Below the pieces are notes generated by a model, which was not told the DNA's origin, ran no database searches, and saw only the letters and a list, made by a program, of their open reading frames with translations. Position numbers and translations under genes: made by a program. This document shows positions 1 to 7,131 of a stretch of DNA of 9,444 nt, one piece after another. Source of the stretch: CAYNOZ01 sp964398955 (GTDB lineage: Archaea > Methanobacteriota_B > Thermococci > Thermococcales > CAYNOZ01); NCBI GenBank assembly GCA_964398955.1, contig CAYNOZ010000061.1, positions 1-9,444 on the forward strand. Direction: 5' to 3'. Numbering within the stretch: the first letter of the stretch is position 1; each line of letters begins with the position of its first letter.

Positions 1-12
1 ACCTAAAAGACG

Positions 13-69
13 GAGCCCCCTGAGGTGAAAAGATGAATTTGCTGGGAAAAAAATTTATTAGGGGGTCTC
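13..69 (+). promoter_or_regulatory. purA leader with long-range stem
   Basis: GAGCCCCC at 13-20 can pair with GGGGGTCTC at 61-69 (eight pairs with T66 bulged), enclosing a loop of about 40 nt. The GAGGTGA ribosome-binding site and the start codon of the small upstream ORF lie in that loop. The GC-rich arms stand out in an otherwise AT-rich leader. A weak TATA-like run AAATTTATTA lies at 51-60, so transcription of purA might instead start near position 80, which would exclude the stem from the purA mRNA. The stem may alternatively be the 3' end of something upstream of the window. No known riboswitch was recognised. Confidence 0.25.
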
Positions 70-95
70 TATTTGCTACTGGGTTTATATTTTGA
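33..95 (+). CDS. possible 20-codon leader ORF upstream of purA
   Basis: An ATG at 33 is preceded by the motif GAGGTGA at 22-28, a near-complete match to the archaeal anti-Shine-Dalgarno complement at normal spacing. It opens 20 codons ending in TGA at 93-95. The predicted peptide begins MNLLGKKF and is basic then hydrophobic (ending ATGFIF), like a short membrane-inserting or leader peptide. It ends 19 nt before the purA start. I know of no family match. It could be an upstream ORF affecting purA translation, a free small protein, or the decayed start of a lost membrane protein. The ribosome-binding site is the only strong evidence, and an ORF this short can arise by chance. Confidence 0.3.
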   Translation: MNLLGKKFIRGSLFATGFIF

Positions 96-114
96 TTGTG
101 GTTGGTGAATAATT

Positions 115-1389
115 ATGGAAGAAGATAATGATTCTAATCAAACTAGAGGTAGAACCGTTACGGTTGTAGGAACCCAGTGGGGAGATGAAGGTAAAGGTAA
201 GATAGTTGAATTTCTTTCTGAAAAATCTGGATCTGTTGTAAGATATAATGGGGGTAATAATGCTGGTCACACGGTAGTGCTGGATGGGAAAGAATATGAT
301 TTTCATATTATTCCTTCAGGAGCTGTTAGTGGTAAGAAATCCATTATAGGTAATGGAACAGTAATTGATCCTGAAGTTCTTATTGATGAGTTAGAAGGTT
401 TGGATGAAGATGACTTAAATCTATTAATAAGTAATAGAGCTCATGTGGTTATGCCTTATCATAAAATTCTGGATTCTAAAGAAAGTGAAGATGAACTTGG
501 AACTACAGGTAGAGGAATCGGTCCATGTTATGAAGATAAAGCTTCTAGAACTAGGGCTATTAGGATGGGTGACTTAGGGAACCCAGAAATTTTAGAAGAG
601 AAACTGGAAAAGAGAAAAGATATTTTTGAAGATGATATAGAAAAAATAATTGAAGAATATGTAAGTTACTATAAGAAGTTAAAACCATTTATAGGGGATA
701 CAGTATCTGAGATAAACGAAATGATGGAAAGTAATCAAAATGTTTTGTTTGAAGGAGCTCAAGGTACTCTTTTAGATATAGATTACGGTTCGTATCCTTA
801 TGTTACATCATCCAATCCTACTTCAGGTGGGGTTTGTACTGGAGCTGGTGTTGGACCTAGAAATCTTGATGAGATAATTGGAGTTGCGAAGGCGTATACT
901 ACTAGAGTTGGAAAAGGGCCTTTTCCCGCAGAATTAACAGGAGAGACTGGGGAGAAACTCAGAGAAAAAGGGCAGGAATTTGGAGTTACAACTGGAAGGC
1001 CTAGAAGATGTGGTTGGTTAGATCTTGTAATCTTAAAATATGCAGTCCGTGTGAATAGTCTTTCAGGATTAGCTGTTTCAAAAATTGATACTCTTGGAGG
1101 ATTTGAGAATCTTAAAATTGCTACTTCTTATAAGATCAATGAGAAAAAAACTAAAAATTTCCCTTACTCTTTAAAAAACGTAGAACCGGTTTATAAAGAG
1201 TTTAATGGTTGGAAAGATCTTTCTAATGAAGAATGGAGGAAAATTGCCAAAGGCGGATACAAAGATTTACCTAAAAATGCTAGGAAGTACATAGAGTTCA
1301 TTGAAAATTATTTAGATATCCCTGTCAAAATTGTTTCCATAGGCCCAGATCACAAAGATACTATAGTGAGGGAGGACCCATGGGAATAG
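115..1389 (+). CDS. purA: adenylosuccinate synthetase
   Basis: PurA joins aspartate to IMP using GTP to give adenylosuccinate, the first committed step to AMP, in the cytoplasm. The 424 residues show the family motifs in order: the GTP-binding loop GTQWGDEGKGK at 19-29 with catalytic Asp24; NGGNNAGHTVV with catalytic His52 (same spacing as Asp13 and His41 of the E. coli enzyme); TTGRGIGPCYEDKASR; the IMP-site segment EGAQGTLLDIDYGSYPYVTSSNP; the switch-like TTGRPRRCGWLDLV; and SKIDTL near the guanine-binding site. Length matches the full-size bacterial type rather than the shortened (about 340-residue) form of some thermophilic archaea. The start at 115 is supported by GGTGA at 104-108. An acidic, unconserved 12-residue tail precedes the fold. 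The last 10 nt overlap purB, so the two are almost certainly cotranscribed. Confidence 0.96.
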   Translation: MEEDNDSNQTRGRTVTVVGTQWGDEGKGKIVEFLSEKSGSVVRYNGGNNAGHTVVLDGKEYDFHIIPSGAVSGKKSIIGNGTVIDPEVLIDELEGLDEDDLNLLISNRAHVVMPYHKILDSKESEDELGTTGRGIGPCYEDKASRTRAIRMGDLGNPEILEEKLEKRKDIFEDDIEKIIEEYVSYYKKLKPFIGDTVSEINEMMESNQNVLFEGAQGTLLDIDYGSYPYVTSSNPTSGGVCTGAGVGPRNLDEIIGVAKAYTTRVGKGPFPAELTGETGEKLREKGQEFGVTTGRPRRCGWLDLVILKYAVRVNSLSGLAVSKIDTLGGFENLKIATSYKINEKKTKNFPYSLKNVEPVYKEFNGWKDLSNEEWRKIAKGGYKDLPKNARKYIEFIENYLDIPVKIVSIGPDHKDTIVREDPWE

Positions 1390-2729
1390 AAAGGATCTCC
1401 CCAATTGATGACCGTTATTGGAATCAAAGCAAAGAATTCAAAATCTTTTCGGAAAAATCTTTATTTAAACACCGAATTAAAGTTGAATGTGAATACATTA
1501 TATTTCTATCAAATAAAATTGGTACACCAGATCTTGAAACTGAAGAGATTAAACAAATAAGAAAAATTTTTAATAATTTTTCTAATTCCGACTTTGAAAG
1601 AATAAAAGAACTAGAAAAAGAAACAAAACATGATATTAAGGCGACAGAAAACTTTATTCGGGAAGAAATGAGGAGTATGGGAATCACAGGAAAGGACCAT
1701 ATGATACACTTTGGACTAACTTCTGAAGATGTGAATAATCTATCATATTCTTTGATATTAGATAAAGCATCAAATATACTAGTAAAAAATATTAAAAGCA
1801 TAGTTAATATTTTAGAAAAGTTATCCAAAGATTCTAAAAGCTTACCAATGTTAGCAAGAACACATGGTCAACCTGCTTCTCCAACAACTCTTGGAAAAGA
1901 ATTTTCAAATTACTTAGTAAGAATAAAGGATCATTTAGAGAATATAAATAAATTCAAGTTTCCAGGAAAAATTTCAGGAGCAACAGGAAATTTTAACTCT
2001 TTTTATGTAGCTTTTCCAGATATAAACTGGTTCCAATTGTTAAAAGAATTTGTTAATTCTCTAGGTCTAAAATTTTATGGGTATAATACTCAGATACTTC
2101 CTCATGACCGAATATCAAGATTTTTAAGAACCTTAAAATCATTAAATTTAGTATTAATAGATATGAATTCTGATATTTGGGATTATATTAGTAAAAGATA
2201 CTTTAAACTAAAAACAAACGAAAAAGAAGTTGGATCCTCAACAATGCCTCATAAAGTGAATCCTATCGATTTCGAAAATTCAGAAGGCAACTTGAAGATA
2301 TCTAATTCCTTACTCACCGAATTATCTGACGAACTACAAGTTTCAAGACTCCAAAGAGATTTAACCGATTCTACCATAAAAAGAAATTACGGAGTGCCTC
2401 TTACACATTCTTTATTAGCTTACAAGAAATGCGAAAGAGGTTTAAAAAAATTAAAACCTAACAAAGAAGAAATTGTATCAGACCTGAATGATCATCCAGA
2501 AATAGTCACAGAGGCCATACAAACTATACTAAGAAGAGAAGGAGATTCTGAAGCTTACGAAAGAATGAAAGAATTTTCAAGAAATAAAAAAAGAAGTTTA
2601 AAAGATATAAGAACCTTCATAAAAGATCTAAAGATCTCTAATGAATTAAAGGAAGAATTATTAGAGATAGAACCAGAAAATTATACCGGAATTGCTGAAG
2701 AACTAACTGAAAAAGCTCTTTCAAAGTAA
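1380..2729 (+). CDS. purB: adenylosuccinate lyase, E. coli-type
   Basis: PurB removes fumarate from adenylosuccinate to give AMP, and from SAICAR to give AICAR. It belongs to the fumarase/aspartase superfamily and works as a homotetramer. Visible motifs: N-terminal ISPIDDRY (6-13), HFGLTSEDVNN (110-120), THGQPASPTTLGKE with His162, and the flexible-loop signature GSSTMPHKVNPIDFENSEG (285-303) with the catalytic serine pair 286/287. The signature and the following VSRLQRDLTDST are those of the E. coli-type clade; the B. subtilis-type common in archaea typically reads AMPHKRNP. Length (449) agrees with that clade (about 456). The ATG lies inside the end of purA and follows a strong GGGAGG ribosome-binding site, indicating coupled translation. 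Codon use is strongly A-ending, and sampled blocks are only about 18-25 % GC, clearly lower than purA. Confidence 0.95.
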   Translation: MGIERISPIDDRYWNQSKEFKIFSEKSLFKHRIKVECEYIIFLSNKIGTPDLETEEIKQIRKIFNNFSNSDFERIKELEKETKHDIKATENFIREEMRSMGITGKDHMIHFGLTSEDVNNLSYSLILDKASNILVKNIKSIVNILEKLSKDSKSLPMLARTHGQPASPTTLGKEFSNYLVRIKDHLENINKFKFPGKISGATGNFNSFYVAFPDINWFQLLKEFVNSLGLKFYGYNTQILPHDRISRFLRTLKSLNLVLIDMNSDIWDYISKRYFKLKTNEKEVGSSTMPHKVNPIDFENSEGNLKISNSLLTELSDELQVSRLQRDLTDSTIKRNYGVPLTHSLLAYKKCERGLKKLKPNKEEIVSDLNDHPEIVTEAIQTILRREGDSEAYERMKEFSRNKKRSLKDIRTFIKDLKISNELKEELLEIEPENYTGIAEELTEKALSK

Positions 2730-2731
2730 CA

Positions 2732-3055
2732 TCCTCCCCTTATCTTACTCACGTAGGTTAGTGAGGAAAATTTAGGGGCTTCCGGAGCTATTTCCCTTCA
2801 AGTTACCATCGTCACAGGTTCCACTCGGACTGGTCTCCAGGAAACTTCCTAACGGTCGAGTTCTTGCTTCTTCCACTAAACTTAACAACAAAACATCATC
2901 AAGAATGATAGGAGTTACTATTACAGTTGGTTAGAGATTTTCAGTGCCCAAAACCGTGAATTCAGCCGCACCCCTACTTACAAACCAATATAAGGTCTTA
3001 GAAATTATTAGTATTCCGATTCAACCCACTGCCTAAATCAAAGATTGAGGAAGGA
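2732..3055 (-). ncRNA. candidate structured non-coding RNA, unassigned
   Basis: The 384-nt gap between convergent purB and nrdJ has no credible ORF. Much of it is 45-50 % GC, against 20-25 % in other spacers here, which in AT-rich archaea often marks a structured RNA. Read on the minus strand it folds into compatible helices: a closing helix 3055-3048 with 2739-2732 (8 pairs, two G-U); 3039-3035 with 2940-2936 stacked on 3031-3027 with 2946-2942 (10 pairs); hairpin 2994-2989 with 2982-2977 (one G-U); 2934-2926 with 2889-2881 (8 pairs, two bulges); hairpin 2909-2905 with 2899-2895; 2861-2855 with 2830-2823 (7 pairs, one bulge); hairpin 2765-2761 with 2752-2748. The G-U pairs become A-C mismatches on the + strand, favouring the minus strand. 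Size suits an RNase P or SRP RNA, but I could not find their conserved cores. It may be a divergent or new RNA. Confidence 0.42.
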
Positions 3056-3081
3056 GACTTCTAGTTAATAAGTTAAATCTT

Positions 3082-3096
3082 AAAAAATAGAAAAAA
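3082..3096 (-). terminator. U-rich terminator of the nrdR-nrdJ operon
   Basis: On the minus strand, 17 nt after the nrdJ stop codon, the sequence reads TTTTTTCTATTTTTT. Archaeal RNA polymerase terminates at such oligo-U tracts without needing a hairpin. The same AT-rich stretch (about 3073-3100) could also hold the promoter of the candidate RNA that follows on the same strand. Confidence 0.5.
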
Positions 3097-3113
3097 TTTA
3101 ATATTAAGGTTTT

Positions 3114-6100
3114 TTAATCGCACTCTGACCAACCACAGTTTGGACAGGTGACACATCCTTCAGTGTACTCAACGATTGCTCCACATTCAGGACACTCAGG
3201 ATTCTTTCCCTTATCAATCATATCTTGTACTCCGCTTTCCTCAGTTTCTTCTTTTTCTTCATTATTTAAGTCACCTAAACTGAAATGATTATTATCTTCA
3301 GCTTCTTCGGAAGAGAAGTCTTCTACCGAAGTTTGTACATTTCTTGCTTTCCCTGATATATATCTCTCCATAGCTTTCCCTACAGCGTCAGGTATTGAAT
3401 GAATTTTTTCACCATTGTCCCAAGATGATTTTGGGCTCCTTATTCCTTTCAACTGATCTATAATTTCTTCAGGGTCCACTCCTGCTCTTAATGATGTAGA
3501 AATTAATCTTCCCATCGAATCCGTGAAACTTTGGGTAAAGCCTCCTGATTTTCCTACTATGGTGAAAACCTCAAATAATCCTTCTTGATCCTCGTTGATT
3601 GTTACGAATAAGCTACCGTATCCAGTGTTAATTTTTTGAGTAGTTCCTGAAACTGTTTTAGGTCTTTCTCTAGCTCTTTTGATCTCTTTATCCTTTGATT
3701 GGGATCTGACTATGAAATTTTCTTCTTCCAATCGATCTTTGAACTCAGATGATTGTAAAATACTTTCAAAGGATCCATACTTATTCTCTAGTAGATCAAT
3801 AAGTTCTTCCTTTTCCATTTCTTCTGGACTTTTACCTCTAGTTGTCATTACTTGTACGTTTCTAGAACCATCTCTATAAACGGTCAAACCTTTAGCTCCT
3901 CTCTCATAGGCTAACATGTAAGCTTCTTCAACATCTTCTCTTGTAGCTTCATTTGGGAAGTTACATGTCTTTGAAATTGCTGAATGGTTATGTTCCTGGA
4001 AAGCAGTCTGTATTTTAACATGTTCATTTGGGGTTACATTATTAGCAGTTGAAAATATTTCCTTTACCCTAGGGGGTAATATATCATCTGGAAGAGAATC
4101 AACTCCTTTCCATTCATTATTCTTCATTAGTTCAATAGCCTTATCTTTAACCTCTTGCACATCTACACCGTTAGATTTTAAGGCTTTTAAGAAGTAATCA
4201 TCAAACTCTACGAGCATTTCTTCTCCTTGTATATCCTTTCCTACATTCTTAAAGTAAGCTAGTGAGAAAATAGGTTCACAGCCTCCACTCGTATTCGCTA
4301 TCATTGAGGTCGTTCCGGTTGGAGCTATTGTTGTCGTATTATGGTTCCTCATACTGAAACCATCATCATAATCTTCCGGATCCATCCCTCCTGAGTATTT
4401 CCTAAACCATTCCTCATAGTTCGTAGGATCGGCCCACTTGGATTTTTCCCACTCAGAAAATTCTCCTCTTTCCTTAGCCAATTCATGAGATTTCTCCACT
4501 GAAAATCTTGTTAATAACCTTTGAATTTCCTTAGAAACAGCAATACTTTCTCTAGATCCATATCTTATACCTAATTGGATTAGCATCTGGGCAAATCCCA
4601 TTAGACCAAGTCCTATTTTCCTTGTAGATTTCGCTTTCTGTTCAATCTCTTCTAAAGGAAAATCAGACATTGTTACTACATTATCTAAAAATTTAGTTGC
4701 TGTTTTCACAACAGATTCTAATTTATCCATTCTTAACGCTTCTTCAAGAAAATCGCTTATCGCTTCATCCAACTCTTCATCAGAATCAATATCATAATCT
4801 CTTTCATCTACCCATTGTTGGAATTCCAATCCACTTCCATTTTCTTTACTATCTACCATTAGAGAAAGGTTAACATGTCCTAAATTACATACTTCAAAGT
4901 TTTCTAATGGTTGTTCGCCGCAATTATGGACTACGAATCCATTAGCGATGAATGAGTGTGTATCTGGTTCAGTAAGATCAAATACTTCTTCTTTTCCTTC
5001 ATATTCAAGACTTTTTACCGTTGCTGTGTAATCATTAACATTAGGTTCTTTAACATAGTCTTCCAGTTTATTTTCCAGTTTCTTAGTTTTGTCTTCCCTT
5101 AAGAACCCTATTTGGCTTTTAAACTTCTTCAATGCATCTTCTTTAATCACCAAATCATGATGGGATTTATTTTCATAATTTTTCTTTCCTCTTTTTTCAT
5201 TTGGAAGTTCTTTTCTACTCTCTTCCCTTCTTTCTTCGTATAATTTACTGGGGATTCCAAATCCAAGGAGAACTTGTTGTACTTCTTTTAGTAGATTTAG
5301 TTCTGAACTTGATAATGTTACGGAAATTTCTTCTGCAGAACCTTGAACTCTTCCTTCAGATGTGAAAAGTCCTTGAAGAAATCCTCTTGCCATTTCCTTT
5401 CCGTATTTGAAAATTTGTTCAGGAACTTGAAGTTTATTCTCCTTTAATCCATAGTTTTCTGTTATCTCGTAAAGTCCTTCTGATTTAACTCTTTGCTCTT
5501 TCGGAGCATCTTCATTACTTTCAATATCCAATAATTCACTCTGATTATCCTCATTTCCTTCATTATCTTGTGCTATTTCGTTAATGTATTCAGAAAATTC
5601 ACTTGACAAATCAGTATCATTGCCGTAAAAATGTAAGACAGTTGTTTCTTCAGAATTTTTAATTTGGCCATCACCGACAATCCAACCTAATAATCGTCCT
5701 TTTGTCTTAGAACCTTTTTCTTTTTTACCGAAACTTGCTTCTCTATTCAATATATGCACTAATTCTCCTTCATTTAAATCTTTAGCTTCTTTCCAACCAG
5801 AATCAGTCATTAACTTATGATCATCTGTTAATCTTATCTCGTATCCTTCCTCTGTATTTAATCGATAAACATCTTTGACACCTGTTTTGAAAACTTCACT
5901 AGCTTTTTTAGTCTTTTCTTCACTAAGACGTTCATCTACTATTATATCTAAATCCTCTTTATCCTCATAAAGCTCTTTAGCTGTATAAATTCCTTCCTCA
6001 GTATTTATTAATGTTTCACCTGTTACACATGGATTTGTTGATTCAATTTTATGTTCCGAATGCTTACTTACATCGAATGAATGCATTTTATTTGATCTGT

Positions 6101-7106
6101 CATACATGAAAATTCCTGGTTCACCGTTTCTCCATGCACTGTCTATCATTACTTTCCATATGAATCTAGCTGGAAGAGTCATTTTTTCTCCAGGTTCTAA
6201 GTTTATATCAAATTGATCTACTCCTTTAACGTTTTCAGAGTAATCTCTCCAGAAATTCTTTTCTTTTTCAGAGTCGCTACCTTGTTCTTGTGGATACCAG
6301 TCCTCATTTCTGTTATAGAATTCACAATTCTTTTCTGATACTTCGTGAGGTTTTTCTGTTCTCGGGTTATAAAAGGTATATTCTTCATCGTTTTTCACTG
6401 CTTCCATAAATTCCTCTGTTATTCCAACAGATATGTTAAAATTTGATAGAACTCCTTCTTCTCTTTTTGCTACTATGAATCTTAGAATATCTGGATGGTC
6501 TACTTTCATGACCCCCATTTGAGCTCCTCTTCTTTTTCCTCCTTGTTTTATAGTTTCACACATTTTGTCGTATACTTTCATGAAGGATAATGGGCCTGAT
6601 GCTATTCCTCCAGTGGATTTTACTCTATCCCCTTTCGGTCGAATTAAGTGGAATGGGTATCCTACTCCTCCTCCACTCTGAAAAATTTTAGCAGCATCGT
6701 GAACAGAATCAAAAATACTATCTAAATCATCTTCTGGTTGAATTACGAAACAAGCGCTTAATTGTTGAAGTTCTGCACCTGCATTCATTAGTGTGGGGGA
6801 GTTTGGCATAAATTCTAGATTAGTCATTAATTCATAGAATTCTTCTACAGTTTCTTCGTAATTTCTTCCATATTCTTTCTCTGGTTCAGCTATGTTTTCG
6901 GCAACTCTCTGAAACATCTCTTCGGGTGTTTCAGTTATATTTCCATCAACATCCTTTATCAAGTATCTAGCTGGAAGTATTCTGTCGTATGTATTCTCTG
7001 TAAGTCTTTCTTCAAGATTTTCCCCTTCGACTCTCTTAACAGGAAGTTTAAAATTTTCCTCTTTTTCTTGAGATTCCTCCATCATAACACCTTTCGATTC
7101 TTCCAT
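3114..7106 (-). CDS. nrdJ: class II B12-dependent ribonucleotide reductase, intein-containing
   Basis: NrdJ reduces ribonucleotides to deoxyribonucleotides using a thiyl radical generated from adenosylcobalamin. The 1330-residue precursor would splice to 961 residues. Host motifs: PNSPTLMNAG (101-110), Cys119 in LSACFVI (first redox cysteine), GGGVGYPF, ETIKQGGKRRGAQMGVM, ESTNP then intein (360-728), then CGEQPL. Cys729 is the thiyl-radical cysteine and Cys740 the second redox cysteine, with the same 11-residue spacing as Cys322/Cys333 of Thermotoga NrdJ. Then come NTTTIAPTGTTSMIANTSGG, a TSCPD domain (about 1155-1222), an acidic linker, and a zinc-ribbon tail with Cys1305, 1308, 1321 and 1324, plus 1318 and 1329. 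I see no ATP-cone at the N terminus. The gene follows nrdR by 25 nt. The ATG at 7106 has GGTG upstream, but an ATG at 7082 (residue 9) has the same ribosome-binding site and is an equally good start. No cobalamin riboswitch is visible. Confidence 0.96.
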   Translation of the reverse strand: MEESKGVMMEESQEKEENFKLPVKRVEGENLEERLTENTYDRILPARYLIKDVDGNITETPEEMFQRVAENIAEPEKEYGRNYEETVEEFYELMTNLEFMPNSPTLMNAGAELQQLSACFVIQPEDDLDSIFDSVHDAAKIFQSGGGVGYPFHLIRPKGDRVKSTGGIASGPLSFMKVYDKMCETIKQGGKRRGAQMGVMKVDHPDILRFIVAKREEGVLSNFNISVGITEEFMEAVKNDEEYTFYNPRTEKPHEVSEKNCEFYNRNEDWYPQEQGSDSEKEKNFWRDYSENVKGVDQFDINLEPGEKMTLPARFIWKVMIDSAWRNGEPGIFMYDRSNKMHSFDVSKHSEHKIESTNPCVTGETLINTEEGIYTAKELYEDKEDLDIIVDERLSEEKTKKASEVFKTGVKDVYRLNTEEGYEIRLTDDHKLMTDSGWKEAKDLNEGELVHILNREASFGKKEKGSKTKGRLLGWIVGDGQIKNSEETTVLHFYGNDTDLSSEFSEYINEIAQDNEGNEDNQSELLDIESNEDAPKEQRVKSEGLYEITENYGLKENKLQVPEQIFKYGKEMARGFLQGLFTSEGRVQGSAEEISVTLSSSELNLLKEVQQVLLGFGIPSKLYEERREESRKELPNEKRGKKNYENKSHHDLVIKEDALKKFKSQIGFLREDKTKKLENKLEDYVKEPNVNDYTATVKSLEYEGKEEVFDLTEPDTHSFIANGFVVHNCGEQPLENFEVCNLGHVNLSLMVDSKENGSGLEFQQWVDERDYDIDSDEELDEAISDFLEEALRMDKLESVVKTATKFLDNVVTMSDFPLEEIEQKAKSTRKIGLGLMGFAQMLIQLGIRYGSRESIAVSKEIQRLLTRFSVEKSHELAKERGEFSEWEKSKWADPTNYEEWFRKYSGGMDPEDYDDGFSMRNHNTTTIAPTGTTSMIANTSGGCEPIFSLAYFKNVGKDIQGEEMLVEFDDYFLKALKSNGVDVQEVKDKAIELMKNNEWKGVDSLPDDILPPRVKEIFSTANNVTPNEHVKIQTAFQEHNHSAISKTCNFPNEATREDVEEAYMLAYERGAKGLTVYRDGSRNVQVMTTRGKSPEEMEKEELIDLLENKYGSFESILQSSEFKDRLEEENFIVRSQSKDKEIKRARERPKTVSGTTQKINTGYGSLFVTINEDQEGLFEVFTIVGKSGGFTQSFTDSMGRLISTSLRAGVDPEEIIDQLKGIRSPKSSWDNGEKIHSIPDAVGKAMERYISGKARNVQTSVEDFSSEEAEDNNHFSLGDLNNEEKEETEESGVQDMIDKGKNPECPECGAIVEYTEGCVTCPNCGWSECD
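4923..6029 (-). mobile_element. intein with LAGLIDADG homing endonuclease in NrdJ
   Basis: A 369-residue in-frame insertion splits the conserved active-site string NP/CGEQPL of NrdJ. Splicing residues are intact: Cys1 (block A, CVTGETLI), TDDH at 68-71 (block B), a C-terminal FIANGFVVHN with penultimate His368 and Asn369, and Cys as the +1 extein residue, which is also the reductase's catalytic cysteine. A dodecapeptide homing endonuclease is embedded: motif 1 LLGWIVGDG at 113-121 (Asp120) and motif 2 FLQGLFTSEG at 217-226, where Glu225 takes the usual acidic position. It is followed by LLKEVQQVLLGFGIPSKL (block H-like). The segment of roughly residues 138-200 between the motifs is very acidic. 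Both domains look full length, so splicing should work. Endonuclease activity is plausible but less certain. Confidence 0.95.
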
Positions 7107-7115
7107 TATAACACC
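7072..7115 (-). repeat. tandem duplication of nrdJ ribosome-binding site and start codon
   Basis: Two 20-nt units, 7096-7115 and 7072-7091, differ at only two positions and are separated by 4 nt (period 24). Each contains GGTGTTAT, an ATG and the codons for MEES in the same arrangement. The duplication therefore adds exactly eight codons in frame and gives nrdJ two equivalent start sites, at 7106 and 7082. Confidence 0.85.
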
Positions 7116-7131
7116 AATATTAAATGAAAAT

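Noticed and set aside
85..306. Minus-strand open frame of 73 codons opposite the 5' end of purA
   Set aside because: It lies antisense to the conserved purA P-loop region, has low-complexity hydrophobic/serine composition and no ribosome-binding site; it is a shadow of purA.
1424..1828. Minus-strand open frame of 134 codons inside purB
   Set aside because: It is fully antisense to conserved purB sequence, and its Ile/Leu/Ser-rich translation is expected from the complement of an A-rich gene.
2732..3055. RNase P RNA, SRP RNA or cobalamin riboswitch as a firm call for the GC island
   Set aside because: Size would suit RNase P or SRP, but their conserved core strings were not found. A B12 riboswitch should lie upstream of nrdJ, whereas this is downstream of it. 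I left it unassigned.
3679..3879. Plus-strand open frame of 66 codons inside nrdJ
   Set aside because: It is antisense to the acidic linker coding region of nrdJ; its Ser-rich translation is the complement of Glu/Lys codons, and no start signals are seen.
3114..7106. Frameshift or fusion explaining the unusual 1330-residue NrdJ length
   Set aside because: The extra length is fully explained by the 369-residue intein plus the TSCPD and zinc-ribbon tail; the reading frame is continuous.
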